Shown here: in pieces, positions 51,430-60,355 of the stretch | How the letters are laid out: each line of letters starts with the position of its first letter | How positions within the stretch are numbered: position 1 is the first letter of the stretch | NCBI GenBank assembly: GCA_018368455.1 | Contig: JAGZEG010000001.1 | Location: 256,043-320,042 of the forward strand | Origin: Coriobacteriia bacterium | GTDB lineage: Bacteria; Actinomycetota; Coriobacteriia; Coriobacteriales; UMGS124 | Length of the DNA stretch: 64,000 bases | Direction: 5' to 3' | Position numbers and translations under genes: made by a program | Notes under the pieces: generated by a model | The model's database searches: none | Seen by the model: only the letters and a program-made list of their open reading frames with translations | Told to the model about the DNA's origin: nothing

Positions 51430-52274
51430 TACTCGACAACCTCGACGCGAGCGCCGCTGACGAGCGTGTCCGCTTCCATCAGGCACACGGCGTCAATCAG
51501 ATAGTTCGAGTACGTCGCGTTTCCGACGCCCTCGCGCTCGGCACGCTGAGCCGCTTTCTCGCCAGCCAGGCCATACATGGCGAAGGCGCAGGCCACGGCG
51601 TCGAGCGGGCAGGAGGGGTTCGCGACGAGGTAGGCTGCCGTCACGGCGCTCAGCATGCAGCCCGAGCCCGTGATGCCCGCCATGCGCTCGTGTCCGTTGC
51701 GGATGGCGTACGTGCGCTGCGCGTCGCTCACAAGGTCGATGGCACCGGACGCCGCAACGACGGCTCCGGTCACGCCGGCCAGGCGACGCAGGTAGGAGGC
51801 GACGTCGGCGATGTTCTCATCCGAGACGGCGTCGCAGGTGGCAGCGTCAACGCCGCGCGTCGTCGTCGAGCCGCTCGCCAATGCCTTTATCTCGGAGATG
51901 TTGCCGCGGACGCATGTCACGCCGCCCGCCTCGAGCACGGCAGCTGCCGTCTGGGTGCGCAGCGCGCTCGCGCCCGCGCCAACGGGGTCGAGCACGATGG
52001 GATGGGACGTCGCGCGAGCAACGGTCTGAGAGCGGCGCATGGCCTCGATGGATCGGTCGCACAGCGTGCCGATGTTGATGACGAGGCCCCCGCAGATGCC
52101 CTGAATGTCCTCGACGTCACGCGGCTCATCGCTCATGATCGGCGAACCACCGCACGCGATGAGGACGTTGGCGACATCGTGCACCGTTACGTAGTTCGTG
52201 ATGCAGTGGACAAGCGGCGTAACGGAGCGGACATTCTCAAAAATGCCCGCGAGGTCGAGCGTGCCCTGAGCCAT
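51429..52274 (-). CDS. thiM: hydroxyethylthiazole kinase
   Basis: A 281-residue ribokinase-like enzyme that phosphorylates the thiazole moiety. PLVHCITNYVTVHDVANVLIACGGSPIM at the N-terminus is the family signature (split after residue 20), with LDPVGAGASALR and the catalytic GITGSGCMLSAV. First gene of thiM-thiED-thiN, controlled by the TPP riboswitch just upstream. Confidence 0.95.
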   Translation of the reverse strand: MAQGTLDLAGIFENVRSVTPLVHCITNYVTVHDVANVLIACGGSPIMSDEPRDVEDIQGICGGLVINIGTLCDRSIEAMRRSQTVARATSHPIVLDPVGAGASALRTQTAAAVLEAGGVTCVRGNISEIKALASGSTTTRGVDAATCDAVSDENIADVASYLRRLAGVTGAVVAASGAIDLVSDAQRTYAIRNGHERMAGITGSGCMLSAVTAAYLVANPSCPLDAVACAFAMYGLAGEKAAQRAEREGVGNATYSNYLIDAVCLMEADTLVSGARVEVVE

Positions 52275-52280
52275 GGGATC

Positions 52281-52373
52281 ACCCTTTCTGCGCGCGCCGC
52301 ATTACCGGCGCGGTCCTTGTCGGTCGTGGCCGCGGGGCCACCTCTCAGCCGCCTTCCTTGCGGCTCCCGAGCG
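52281..52373 (-). promoter_or_regulatory. TPP riboswitch before thiM
   Basis: On the minus strand: CGGGAGCC, then GGCTGAGAGG, a variable stem, GACCG and CGGTAATGCGGCG, then GCGCAGAAAGGG. This is the THI-box order with conserved CTGAGAG and GGTAATGC. The AAAGGG at its 3' end is the thiM ribosome-binding site, so control is probably translational. An intrinsic terminator for fmdB ends at the 5' edge of the element. Confidence 0.9.
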
Positions 52374-52377
52374 TATG

Positions 52378-52411
52378 AAAAAGGCATGCTCCCATCCTTT
52401 GGAGACACGCC
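52378..52411 (-). terminator. intrinsic terminator of fmdB
   Basis: On the minus strand GGCGTG-T-CTCC pairs with GGAG-CATGCC (one wobble, one bulge) followed by TTTTT. It lies between fmdB and the TPP riboswitch. Confidence 0.65.
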
Positions 52412-52418
52412 GTAGAGC

Positions 52419-52778
52419 CTATTTTTTGTCAGCCGAGGTGGACGAAGGCGCCGCAGCCGGCTTGGCTGGCTTGTCTGAGCTCTTCGCAAGATCCTTGACG
52501 CCACCGTCGTCGTGCTTTTTGATCTCCTTGGAGCCAGAGGACGTCTTGGCAAGCTCCGTGCTTTCGGAACTGCCCGAAGTACCCTGGGTGCCGCCGGACT
52601 TGCCGCGCATGTCCGTGTTGTAGAAGCCACTGCCCTTGAGCACGATGCCGCTGGGGTCAAAGACGCGCTGGGCAACGGTACCGCACGTCGGGCACGTGAC
52701 GACGGGATGCTCCATCATGCCGTGGGACACTTCAAAGACCACGTCGCAGTTCGGGCATCGATAATCGTAGCGCGCCAT
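52419..52778 (-). CDS. FmdB-family zinc-ribbon protein
   Basis: A 119-residue small protein: MARYDYRCPNCDVVFEVSHGM then VTCPTCGTVAQRVFDPSGIVLKGSGFYNTD. The two CxxC pairs form a zinc ribbon (CxxC_CxxC_SSSS/FmdB family), whose role is poorly known (putative regulator). The last 55 residues are a Ser/Lys/Ala-rich low-complexity tail ending SADKK. I chose the ATG at 52778; a TTG three codons earlier touches AGAGG. The 231-base region upstream (52779-53009) holds its promoter; nothing else is recognised there. Confidence 0.82.
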   Translation of the reverse strand: MARYDYRCPNCDVVFEVSHGMMEHPVVTCPTCGTVAQRVFDPSGIVLKGSGFYNTDMRGKSGGTQGTSGSSESTELAKTSSGSKEIKKHDDGGVKDLAKSSDKPAKPAAAPSSTSADKK

Positions 52779-53009
52779 GCCAAGCAACCTCTTTCGTACA
52801 ACCGTTGTCTACAAGCCACCAGCCATGGTACCCAATGGGCACCGACCAAACGCCCTGCCCGCAACGTCCCATACAAACATGCACACATCTACAGAACGGG
52901 CACAGTGACAGCGACCTCCCGCGGGGCTGAGGTGCCACAGATGCAAGGCACCGTGGCCCGACGCGTAGAAAATACGCGAGAACCCCGGCAACGCAGCAGA
53001 TGCCGTGCC

Positions 53010-54461
53010 TCAGTCCCGCAGGCGCAGCACGGCACAGAAGTGCCCGTCTGGGCCGCCAACGCTCGGGTAAGTGCGAAGGTACCCCTCCGGCGTCTCGCGG
53101 GTGTCGGCCAGCTCGTCCGCCAGATCGGCCAGCCCCGCAGAGCGGGCAATGTCGCTGACGGGCACAACCTCGAAGCCAGCCCCTGCCTCGCTCGCGAGGA
53201 ACGCGGCAACGACGTCCTCGTTCTCCTCGCGCAGCACAGAGCACGTGGCGTATGTCAGCATGCCACCGGGAGCGACGCGGCGGGCGCAGCTCGCCAGGAT
53301 GTCGGCCTGCAGAGCGGAGCACGCACGTACGTCATCGGGCGTGAGCGACCAGGCGATCTCCGGATGGCGGCGCAACGTGCCCGTGCCGGAGCATGGAGCG
53401 TCAACGAGCACGCGGTCAAGGTGGGGCGGCAAGCCCGCGATGCCATCGAGGCTCCGCGCGTCGCCCACAACCTGGGTCACGCCGTCGACGCGAGCCAACG
53501 ACAGGCGCGCGGCTGCGGCCTCGCCCTTGCCTGCGTGCACGTCGAGCGCCCATATGCGCGCGACGCCACCACGGCGATGGGCATGACCGGCAAGCAGGAT
53601 GGACTTCGTGCCGCGTCCGCTGCCCACCTCGAGCATGCGATCGCCGGGTTCGGGCGCGCCGAGGTAGGCAACGAGCTGAGCACCGTAGTCTGCGACGACG
53701 ACCTTAATCTCGGGCCCGCTCACAAGCGGAGACGTCGCGACGCTGCGCGTGTCAGCCGCAAGCCACGAACCGGGCACCGCGCCGTACGGGCGCACGAGCA
53801 GGCCAGCGCTCGCCAGCGTCTCAGAAGCCTTCTTGTCGTTGACCCACATGGGGACGCTCGCGACGAACGTGGGCGCCTGCTCGAGCCCGGCAGCCCCGAA
53901 GTCGGCGAGACGCGACTCCCCCAGCTCGGCGCCGACACGCTCGACGAGCCACGCGGGCAGGCCGTACCTGTGGGCGGCGCTCTGCGCCATGAACGCGTCT
54001 GCGCCCTCGGCGACGCGGCGCAGCACGGCGTTCGCGAGGCCGGCAGCGCTCTTGGCTCGCGTCTTGACGAGTTCGACGCCCTGGCTGACGGCGGCGTGGG
54101 GCGTCTTGCCGAGGAAGAGCAGCTCGAACGCTGCGATGCGCAGGGCGTCGCGCACGTCGGGCGTCAGCTTGGCCTTGGGGGCCAGGTGCGCGTCGATGGC
54201 TTCGTCGAGCGTGCCCGATGTCGCCGTGACGCCAAGCGCGAGACGGGCCGCGAACGCGCGGTCCTCCTCAGACAAGCTCTCGACGCCAGAGCGTCCCTGG
54301 GGGGAGCTCAGCAGTTCGCGCACGTAGGCGGAACGCTCGCGGGCGATATCGAGCGTGCGCAGCGCCGCTTTGCGCGAGGCAGAGAGCCGCACGCGCTCCG
54401 CGCCTGCCGGCGAGGAGCCGACACGAGGGTGTCCGGTCCGTGCGTTTGTGCGCTCGCTCAT
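53010..54461 (-). CDS. rsmB: 16S rRNA (cytosine-C5)-methyltransferase RsmB
   Basis: A 483-residue NOL1/NOP2/Sun-family methyltransferase. The N-terminal NusB-like domain (about 30-160) includes GRSGVESLSEEDRAFAARLAL. The catalytic domain has DRMLEVGSGRGTKSILLAGH (SAM site; usual form DxCAAPGGK is altered), DRVLVDAPCSGTGTLRRHPE with the PC motif Cys and TYATCSVLREENEDV with the TC motif Cys. It lies downstream of fmt with a four-base overlap. The changed motif I is unusual but the two catalytic Cys are intact. Confidence 0.92.
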   Translation of the reverse strand: MSERTNARTGHPRVGSSPAGAERVRLSASRKAALRTLDIARERSAYVRELLSSPQGRSGVESLSEEDRAFAARLALGVTATSGTLDEAIDAHLAPKAKLTPDVRDALRIAAFELLFLGKTPHAAVSQGVELVKTRAKSAAGLANAVLRRVAEGADAFMAQSAAHRYGLPAWLVERVGAELGESRLADFGAAGLEQAPTFVASVPMWVNDKKASETLASAGLLVRPYGAVPGSWLAADTRSVATSPLVSGPEIKVVVADYGAQLVAYLGAPEPGDRMLEVGSGRGTKSILLAGHAHRRGGVARIWALDVHAGKGEAAAARLSLARVDGVTQVVGDARSLDGIAGLPPHLDRVLVDAPCSGTGTLRRHPEIAWSLTPDDVRACSALQADILASCARRVAPGGMLTYATCSVLREENEDVVAAFLASEAGAGFEVVPVSDIARSAGLADLADELADTRETPEGYLRTYPSVGGPDGHFCAVLRLRD

Positions 54462-55540
54462 GACAGGGCCTCCCAGCCTTGATCCGTCCCGTGGATGCCG
54501 GCCGCGAACTCGCGCGCGCTCATCTCGCGTTTGCCGTCCGGCTTGACCGCCAGCACTTCGAGCACCCCATCAGCACAGCCCAGCAGGATGCGACCCTGGT
54601 GTACGACGGCCCTTCCCCGCTCGACAGCAGGAAGGCCATCATCAGGCCGCACGACATGGGCCGCAAGCACGCGAGTGGCGCGGCCCGCAACAATGCAGCG
54701 CGCCGGCGCCTCGTCAGACGACGCCTGGATGCGGCGCATATTGTCAGACGCGTCCAGCTCCGGCGACAGGCGCAGCTCTGCCTTGTCGATCTTCGGGGCC
54801 TCGCACGCCATGTTGTCGTCCTGCTCGACCCACGCGAGCTCTCGGCCAAGGGCGAGGTCATGCAGGACGTCGACGAGGGCCTCTCCGCCCATGCGGGACA
54901 GTTCCTGCGACAGCTCGGGATAGGTGCGCTCCCCCACCCACACGCTGCCCTGGCGGCAATAGGCGCCCGTGTCGAGACCGTGCTCGATACGCATGACGGA
55001 GTAGCCGAGGCGCTCGTCACCCGCAAGCAGCGCGCGCTGCATCGGCGCAGCACCGCGCCAGCGCGGAAGCAGCGACGCGTGCACGTTGAGGCAGGCGAGC
55101 TTAGGCAGAGCGATGAGGTCGTCGGGCACGATGGCGCCGAACGCCGTCACAGCGATGACGTCGGGCGCGATATCGTGCAGGCGGGCGCGCACGTCGTCGC
55201 CCCTGAGGGACTTCGTCTCGATGACAGGCACGCCAAGCTGCGTCGCCAACTCCTTGACCGGCGAGGCGATGAGCTTCTTTCCGCGACCCGACACGGCGTC
55301 GGGGCGCGTGACGACGGCTGCGAGCTCAACGAACTCCGCCGCTGCGAGCGCGCGCAGCGAGCCAAGCGCATAGGCCGGCGTCCCCATGAAGATGACGCGC
55401 AGCGTACGCGGCCGCTCGCCCGGCTCGCCAGCAACCTGCTCGGCACTGGCAGCCGCCACAGTTGCCATGGCCTGGGCCCCGTCGAGGGCACAGGCGGCAC
55501 CCGCGAGCGCGTCGTCGAACGAAGGCGTCGCGCTACTCAT
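54458..55540 (-). CDS. fmt: methionyl-tRNA formyltransferase
   Basis: A 360-residue enzyme that formylates Met-tRNAi. Core starts at LRVIFMGTPAYALGSLRAL; NVHASLLPRWRGAAPMQRAL is the folate-binding signature; the C-terminal OB domain starts near 230. About 45 residues precede the core (Ala/Glu-rich) and no family member I know needs them, so the true start may be inside, for example at the Met of MATVAAAS. I kept the ATG at 55540 because it overlaps the def stop by eight bases, as in coupled def-fmt pairs. Confidence 0.9.
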   Translation of the reverse strand: MSSATPSFDDALAGAACALDGAQAMATVAAASAEQVAGEPGERPRTLRVIFMGTPAYALGSLRALAAAEFVELAAVVTRPDAVSGRGKKLIASPVKELATQLGVPVIETKSLRGDDVRARLHDIAPDVIAVTAFGAIVPDDLIALPKLACLNVHASLLPRWRGAAPMQRALLAGDERLGYSVMRIEHGLDTGAYCRQGSVWVGERTYPELSQELSRMGGEALVDVLHDLALGRELAWVEQDDNMACEAPKIDKAELRLSPELDASDNMRRIQASSDEAPARCIVAGRATRVLAAHVVRPDDGLPAVERGRAVVHQGRILLGCADGVLEVLAVKPDGKREMSAREFAAGIHGTDQGWEALS

Positions 55541-56078
55541 CGTCGGCACTCGTGTCGCCCGGCTTCGCGCCCGCTGCGAGCGCCGCCTGGTACTCGCGCA
55601 TAGCCTCGAGACGCTTCTCGGGAGAGAGGCGCTCGAGCATCGTGATGCCGTGCAGGTGGTCGATCTCGTGCTGTAGGCAGACGCAGAACAGGTTGTTGGC
55701 GGCCTCGTACTGCATGAGGCGGCCCTGCAGGTCGAGGGCGCGCACGGTGATGGACGTCGAGCGCTCGATGGACAGCGAGATGCCCGGAACGGACAGACAG
55801 CCCTCGTTACCCTCCTTCTTCTCTTCGGACTGCTCGACGATGACGGGGTTGATGAGAAACAGGGGGTTCTTCGGCGCGTCGTCGCCCCACTCGGTATCAA
55901 TGACGACGATCTGCCGCAGGATGCCGATCTGGGGAGCTGCGATGCCGCAGCCCTCGCTCTTGTACATGATCTTGGCCATGCGCTTGGCCGTCTTTATGAC
56001 CTCGTCGTCGATGGTCTCGACGGGGGCGCACTCCGTGCGCAGGCGCTCGTCCGGTGCAATGACGATCTCGGTAGCCAC
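55533..56078 (-). CDS. def: peptide deformylase
   Basis: A 181-residue metallo-deformylase removing the N-formyl group. Motif 1 GCGIAAPQIG (GxGxAAxQ), motif 2 EGCLSVPG and motif 3 QHEIDHLHG (HExDH) are all intact. The GTG start is about ten bases after AGGAGG. Located between priA and fmt, the order often found as priA-def-fmt-rsmB. Confidence 0.95.
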   Translation of the reverse strand: MATEIVIAPDERLRTECAPVETIDDEVIKTAKRMAKIMYKSEGCGIAAPQIGILRQIVVIDTEWGDDAPKNPLFLINPVIVEQSEEKKEGNEGCLSVPGISLSIERSTSITVRALDLQGRLMQYEAANNLFCVCLQHEIDHLHGITMLERLSPEKRLEAMREYQAALAAGAKPGDTSADDE

Positions 56079-56213
56079 TGGTTTCGAACCTCCTCGGTAT
56101 GCCCGGGCGCAACGTGTGTGATCGTCGCGTCGCCCGGGCCCTATCAGCATAAGATGGCGATAGTGTACCCGCCCGTGACCTCGCAGAACGGCACGGTAGG
56201 CATCCCGCGAAGC

Positions 56214-58559
56214 CTACATCAGGTCCGTCGGGTCGACGTCGATGGCAAGGCTCACGCCCCGAGGCGGCTGCAGGCCGACGAGGGCCGCGGTGAGGAGCGG
56301 CCCGAGCGGGGCGTCAGGGGCGGCCTTGACCATGACGTGCCAGCGATAGCGGTCCTGCACGCGCGAGATGACGCACTCGACGGGACCGAGCACTTGCGGC
56401 ATGAACGCCCCGGGGCCAGAGAAGCCCTCGTCACACAGGCCTCCTTCGATCCCCGAGCGCACGGCGTTGGCAACCTGCGCCGCCGCCTCGCGCACGGCAT
56501 GCTCCGCCGCACCCCACACGACGACGTTGGCCAGACGGCAGTACGGCGGGTAGAGGGCCTCGGCGCGCTGCGGCAGCTCGGCGTCGAGGAACAGGGCGCG
56601 GTCGTGGCGCGCGGCAGCCTGGATGGCGGGGTGCTGTGCCTGGTACGTCTGAATGACGACGCGCCCCGCCCGCTCGCCGCGGCCCGCTCGGCCCGCCACC
56701 TGCTCAAGCAGATCGTACGTGCGCTCGGCGGCGCGGAAGTCGCACACCTTGAGCACCGTGTCCGCGTTGATGACACCGACGAGCGTCACCTCGGGAAAAT
56801 CGAGCCCCTTTGCGATCATCTGTGTGCCGAGCAGGATGGCGCTTGGCGCGGCATCAAACTCCTCGAGGCAATGCTCGTGGCCGCCCTTGGCCTTTGTCGT
56901 GTCGGCATCCATGCGCACGATGGGAATGCCACCGTCGACAATCTCATCAAGCTGCACGCGCAGCTTGTCCTCGACCTGCTGCGTACCCATGCCACTCATC
57001 TTGAAGTAGTGGCTGCCGCACTCCGGGCAGACAGCGGGCACGGGATACTCCGCCCCGCACGTGTGGCACACGAGCTTGCGCGGGCGGTCGTGGTAGGTAA
57101 GCGACGTCGAGCAGTGCTCGCAGCGCGGGACATACCCACAGTCACGGCACAGCATCCAGCGGGCGAATCCGCGCTGGTTCAGCATGAGCACGGCCTTCTC
57201 GCCACGCTCGACGACGTCCTTGATGGCCTGCGTCAGAGGGCGCGAGAACATGGAGCGCCAGTCGCTCGCAAACTCCTCGCCCATGTCGACGACCTCGACG
57301 GGCGGCAGCGTGCCCGCGCCGGCGCGCTCGGGCATCTCGACGCGCGTCCACGAGACGTCGCGGAATGTTCCTCGCTCGCAGCGTACGAGCGCCTCGAGCG
57401 ACGGGGTCGCGCTGCCGAGCACGAGCGCCGCCCCATGTAGGCGAGCAAGCTCGGCAGCGACTTCACGTGCGTGGTAGCGCGGGGCGCTCCCCTGCTTGTA
57501 ACTGCTCTCATGCTCCTCGTCGATGACGTAGAGCCCAGGGTTTGCCAGTGGGGCGAACAGGGCCGAGCGAGCGCCGACGACGACGCGCGCCTCGCCCGTG
57601 CGCGCCATGTCCCACTGGTCGAAGCGCTCGCCCGTCGACAGCTTGGAGTGCAGGACGGCAACGGCATCGCCGAAGCGCGAGCGAAAGCGACCCACGGTCT
57701 GGGGCGTCAGCGAGATCTCCGGCACGAGCACGACCGCGTCGCGCCCGTCGGCCAGGGTGCGCTCGATGGCAGCGAGGTAGACCTCCGTCTTGCCACTGCC
57801 CGTCACGCCGTCGAGCAGCACGACGTCACCACGTCCCTCCGCGCGTGCCGCCACGATGGCCTCAAGAGCCGCGCGCTGGCCCGGCGTCAGCTCGTCGAGG
57901 TTGCGTCGGGGCGCGCGAGCGCTCGACAGCGACGGGGAGCCCGCGCCCATCGCCCCACGCACGCGCCGGCGCCGCTCGACGTGCACGACGCCGCGCTTCG
58001 CCAGCGCAGCCACGACGGAGGATGCGCCGCTCATCGTCCAGCCGAGCTCGCTTTGGCGCACGGGTCCCTCCGAGAGGGCCTCGAGCAGGGCACGCTGGCG
58101 GGCGGCGTTGGCGGGCGGCTCATAGGAGCGCCCCTCATCCGTAAGGCTTACCCAGCGGTCGTCGACCTCGCGCGTCGCCTCCTGGCGCAGCGACCACTTG
58201 CCCGTGACGGGGTCCTTCACGGTCTTGGCCGTGAAGCCCGGCGGACAGAACAGCCGCGCAACCTGGGGCAGCGGACAGGCGTATTCGCGCGCGATCCACT
58301 CGATGGCCGCGGCGCCCGCCTCGTCGAACATCGGCAGCGCGAGCACCTGCCGCACAGGGCGAACCCTGGCGGGATCGACACCCGTCGGCGCGTCGCGGCA
58401 GACGCCGAGCACGTATCCGACAGCCGGCCGGTGCGCGAAGTCCACAAGCACGCAGGCGCCCGTGACGCACGCGTCGACCAGCTCGTCAGGCACGGAGTAG
58501 TCGAACGCGCGGTCGAGCGCGCGCGTCGGGATGTCAACGACGACGTGGGCGTAGGGCAT
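56214..58559 (-). CDS. priA: primosomal protein N' (PriA helicase)
   Basis: A 781-residue replication-restart helicase. N-terminal DNA-binding domain begins YAHVVVDIPTRALDRAFDYSV. Helicase motifs: GVTGSGKTEVYLAAIERTL (Walker A), VIDEEHESSYKQ (DEEH), LGSATPSLEAL, and C-terminal GTQMIAKGLDFPEVTLVG plus QVAGRAGRGERAG. A zinc-binding insertion carries paired CxxC motifs (CRDCGYVPRCEHC and CHTC, CPEC). The ATG at 58559 lies 13 bases after the metK stop. Some actinobacterial PriA are helicase-dead; here the motifs look intact. Confidence 0.94.
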   Translation of the reverse strand: MPYAHVVVDIPTRALDRAFDYSVPDELVDACVTGACVLVDFAHRPAVGYVLGVCRDAPTGVDPARVRPVRQVLALPMFDEAGAAAIEWIAREYACPLPQVARLFCPPGFTAKTVKDPVTGKWSLRQEATREVDDRWVSLTDEGRSYEPPANAARQRALLEALSEGPVRQSELGWTMSGASSVVAALAKRGVVHVERRRRVRGAMGAGSPSLSSARAPRRNLDELTPGQRAALEAIVAARAEGRGDVVLLDGVTGSGKTEVYLAAIERTLADGRDAVVLVPEISLTPQTVGRFRSRFGDAVAVLHSKLSTGERFDQWDMARTGEARVVVGARSALFAPLANPGLYVIDEEHESSYKQGSAPRYHAREVAAELARLHGAALVLGSATPSLEALVRCERGTFRDVSWTRVEMPERAGAGTLPPVEVVDMGEEFASDWRSMFSRPLTQAIKDVVERGEKAVLMLNQRGFARWMLCRDCGYVPRCEHCSTSLTYHDRPRKLVCHTCGAEYPVPAVCPECGSHYFKMSGMGTQQVEDKLRVQLDEIVDGGIPIVRMDADTTKAKGGHEHCLEEFDAAPSAILLGTQMIAKGLDFPEVTLVGVINADTVLKVCDFRAAERTYDLLEQVAGRAGRGERAGRVVIQTYQAQHPAIQAAARHDRALFLDAELPQRAEALYPPYCRLANVVVWGAAEHAVREAAAQVANAVRSGIEGGLCDEGFSGPGAFMPQVLGPVECVISRVQDRYRWHVMVKAAPDAPLGPLLTAALVGLQPPRGVSLAIDVDPTDLM

Positions 58560-58572
58560 GCGATGGCGCTCG

Positions 58573-59856
58573 CTACAGCTCGTAGCCGGCCTGCGCCGCA
58601 AACGAGCGCAGCGCGTCGGCGCGCGAGGTGCTCTCCCACGTGAAGTCGGGGTCGGGGCGGCCGAAGTGCCCGTAGGCCGCCGTCTTCGAAAAGACGGGGC
58701 GGCGCAGGTCGAGGTCGCGGATGATGGCGCCCGGGCGCAGGTCAAACACGTGCTGCACGGCATCCTCGATGACGTTCACAGGCACGTGCTCGCTGCCGTG
58801 GGCGTCGACGGTGAGCGACAGGGGGCGCGCGACGCCGATGGCGTAGGCAAACTGCAGCTCACACTCGTCGGCCAGGCCGGCGGCCACGATGTTCTTCGCC
58901 ACCCAGCGCGCCGCATACGCGCCAGAGCGGTCAACCTTCGTGCAGTCCTTGCCCGAGAACGCGCCGCCGCCGTGGCGGCCCATACCGCCGTACGTGTCAA
59001 CGATGATCTTGCGCCCCGTCAGACCGCAGTCGCCCATGGGGCCGCCGACGACGAAGCGCCCCGTCGGGTTGACGTAGATCTCGGCGTCGCGCCAGGCGAT
59101 GCCCGCCTCGTCGAGCACGGGCGCGATGACGGTGCGCGTGATGTCGTCGCGGATGAGTTGCTGGGAGACAATGCACTCGTCATGCTGCGTCGAGACGACG
59201 ATCTTGTCGATGGCGACGGGCGCTCCGTTCTCGTAGCGTACCGTGACCTGCGTCTTGCCGTCGGGGCGCAGGTAGTCGAGCGTGTCATCCTTACGCACGG
59301 CCGCAAGGCGCTCCGCGAGGCGATGGGCGAGGTGGATGGGCATCGGCATGAGCTCGGGCGTCTCGCGCACGGCGTAGCCGAACATCATGCCCTGGTCGCC
59401 CGCGCCGATAAGGTCGAGCGGGTCATCCGACTCCACGAGCGCCTGCTGGACCTCGTAGCTCTCGTCGACGCCCTGGGCGATGTCGGCCGACTGGCCGTGG
59501 ATGGCGGAAAGCACGCTGCACGTCGAGGCGTCGAAGCCAAACTTGGCGCGCGTGTAGCCGATGCGCTCGAGCACGCCGCGCGCGATGGACTCAACGTCGA
59601 CGTAGGCCTGCGTGCGGATCTCGCCCGCCACCATGACGAGGCCAGTCGTCGTCAGGCACTCGCAGGCGCAGCGGACACGCTCGAGGCAGGCCGGCTCGCC
59701 GGTCGGCGACACGTAGCCGGCCCGCTCAAGCTCGGCCTCCTTGGAAAGGATGGCGTCGAGCACGGCGTCGCTGATCTGATCGCACACTTTATCGGGGTGA
59801 CCCTCCGTCACGCTCTCGGACGTGAAGAGGAAGTTGCGCTGCTGATGAAGACCCAT
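58573..59856 (-). CDS. metK: S-adenosylmethionine synthetase
   Basis: A 427-residue MAT enzyme. FTSESVTEGHPDKVCDQISDAVLD (first 20 residues: FTSESVTEGHPDKVCDQISD), GAGDQGMMFGYA and the C-terminal GGGAFSGKDCTKVDRSGAYA are the signature motifs. It is about 25 residues longer than the E. coli enzyme. ATG at 59856 follows GGGAG by eight bases. It is controlled by the SAM-I riboswitch upstream and starts a run with priA. Confidence 0.96.
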   Translation of the reverse strand: MGLHQQRNFLFTSESVTEGHPDKVCDQISDAVLDAILSKEAELERAGYVSPTGEPACLERVRCACECLTTTGLVMVAGEIRTQAYVDVESIARGVLERIGYTRAKFGFDASTCSVLSAIHGQSADIAQGVDESYEVQQALVESDDPLDLIGAGDQGMMFGYAVRETPELMPMPIHLAHRLAERLAAVRKDDTLDYLRPDGKTQVTVRYENGAPVAIDKIVVSTQHDECIVSQQLIRDDITRTVIAPVLDEAGIAWRDAEIYVNPTGRFVVGGPMGDCGLTGRKIIVDTYGGMGRHGGGAFSGKDCTKVDRSGAYAARWVAKNIVAAGLADECELQFAYAIGVARPLSLTVDAHGSEHVPVNVIEDAVQHVFDLRPGAIIRDLDLRRPVFSKTAAYGHFGRPDPDFTWESTSRADALRSFAAQAGYEL

Positions 59857-59970
59857 GTCGGGATCTCCCTTCCGCCCGGCGCCTCGCAGGTTGTGCGCCC
59901 GGGCCCTCTTGTGCGAGGGCATCCCCCCGCGAGTCTGGCATGCAGGGGTGTGAGAAGGTGTCCCGTCTAC

Positions 59971-60146
59971 CCCCATCTTCCAGGGAGCGCAGGCGCTGCG
60001 CCCGCGACCCTGCCGAGATTTGGCACCGTTCCCGCACGAGGCGGATGGTTGCCGGAGCGTCATAGGGCTCGGTCCCTGATGCTCGACGGAGACAGTCCAA
60101 GAAGCGCGCGCTGCGCCAGAAGAACCGGCCTCCCTCTCGATGAGTG
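59971..60146 (-). promoter_or_regulatory. SAM-I (S-box) riboswitch before metK
   Basis: On the minus strand: CTCATCGAGAGGG (K-turn side of P1/P2), CCGAGCCCTATGACGCTCCG, GGCAACC, GGTGCCAAATCTCGGCAGGG, a P4 CAGGG...CCCTG, and GGAAGATGGG, whose GATGGG closes P1 with CTCATC (60139-60144 with 59972-59977). The pattern is the S-box consensus. A 115-base expression platform separates it from the metK start codon and contains GC-rich hairpins, so the readout (terminator or RBS) is not clear. Confidence 0.9.
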
Positions 60147-60153
60147 CTTCCAC

Positions 60154-60180
60154 TGTATAGAGGGGGCGTTCCCATGTACA
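60154..60180 (-). promoter_or_regulatory. promoter of metK
   Basis: On the minus strand TATACA (60154-60159) lies just upstream of the riboswitch 5' end, with TGTACA at 60175-60180 as a possible -35 at 15-base spacing. The position of the -10 relative to P1 supports a start near 60147. Confidence 0.55.
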
Positions 60181-60259
60181 GGGCCACACGCCAAATCCGC
60201 GAGATCGTGCACAAATGGGGCATGTCTCGCGTCCCGGCATGTGCCACCGCGCGTTTTTG

Positions 60260-60302
60260 GGGCAGGAGGCCCTTGCGTGCGAGCGTGTGGGGCCTCCTGC
60301 CC
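60260..60302. promoter_or_regulatory. 13-bp dyad abutting a gltX -10 box
   Basis: GGGCAGGAGGCCC (60260-60272) and its reverse complement (60290-60302) form a perfect dyad; TATACT (60303-60308) follows at once and suits a -10 for gltX. The dyad could be an operator between the -35 and -10 areas, or a hairpin on one of the divergent transcripts. No T-run follows either side. Confidence 0.5.
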
Positions 60303-60355
60303 TATACTGGTCGATTGGATTTCTGTCCCGATTAGCGTGATTGGAGTCATCAGCC

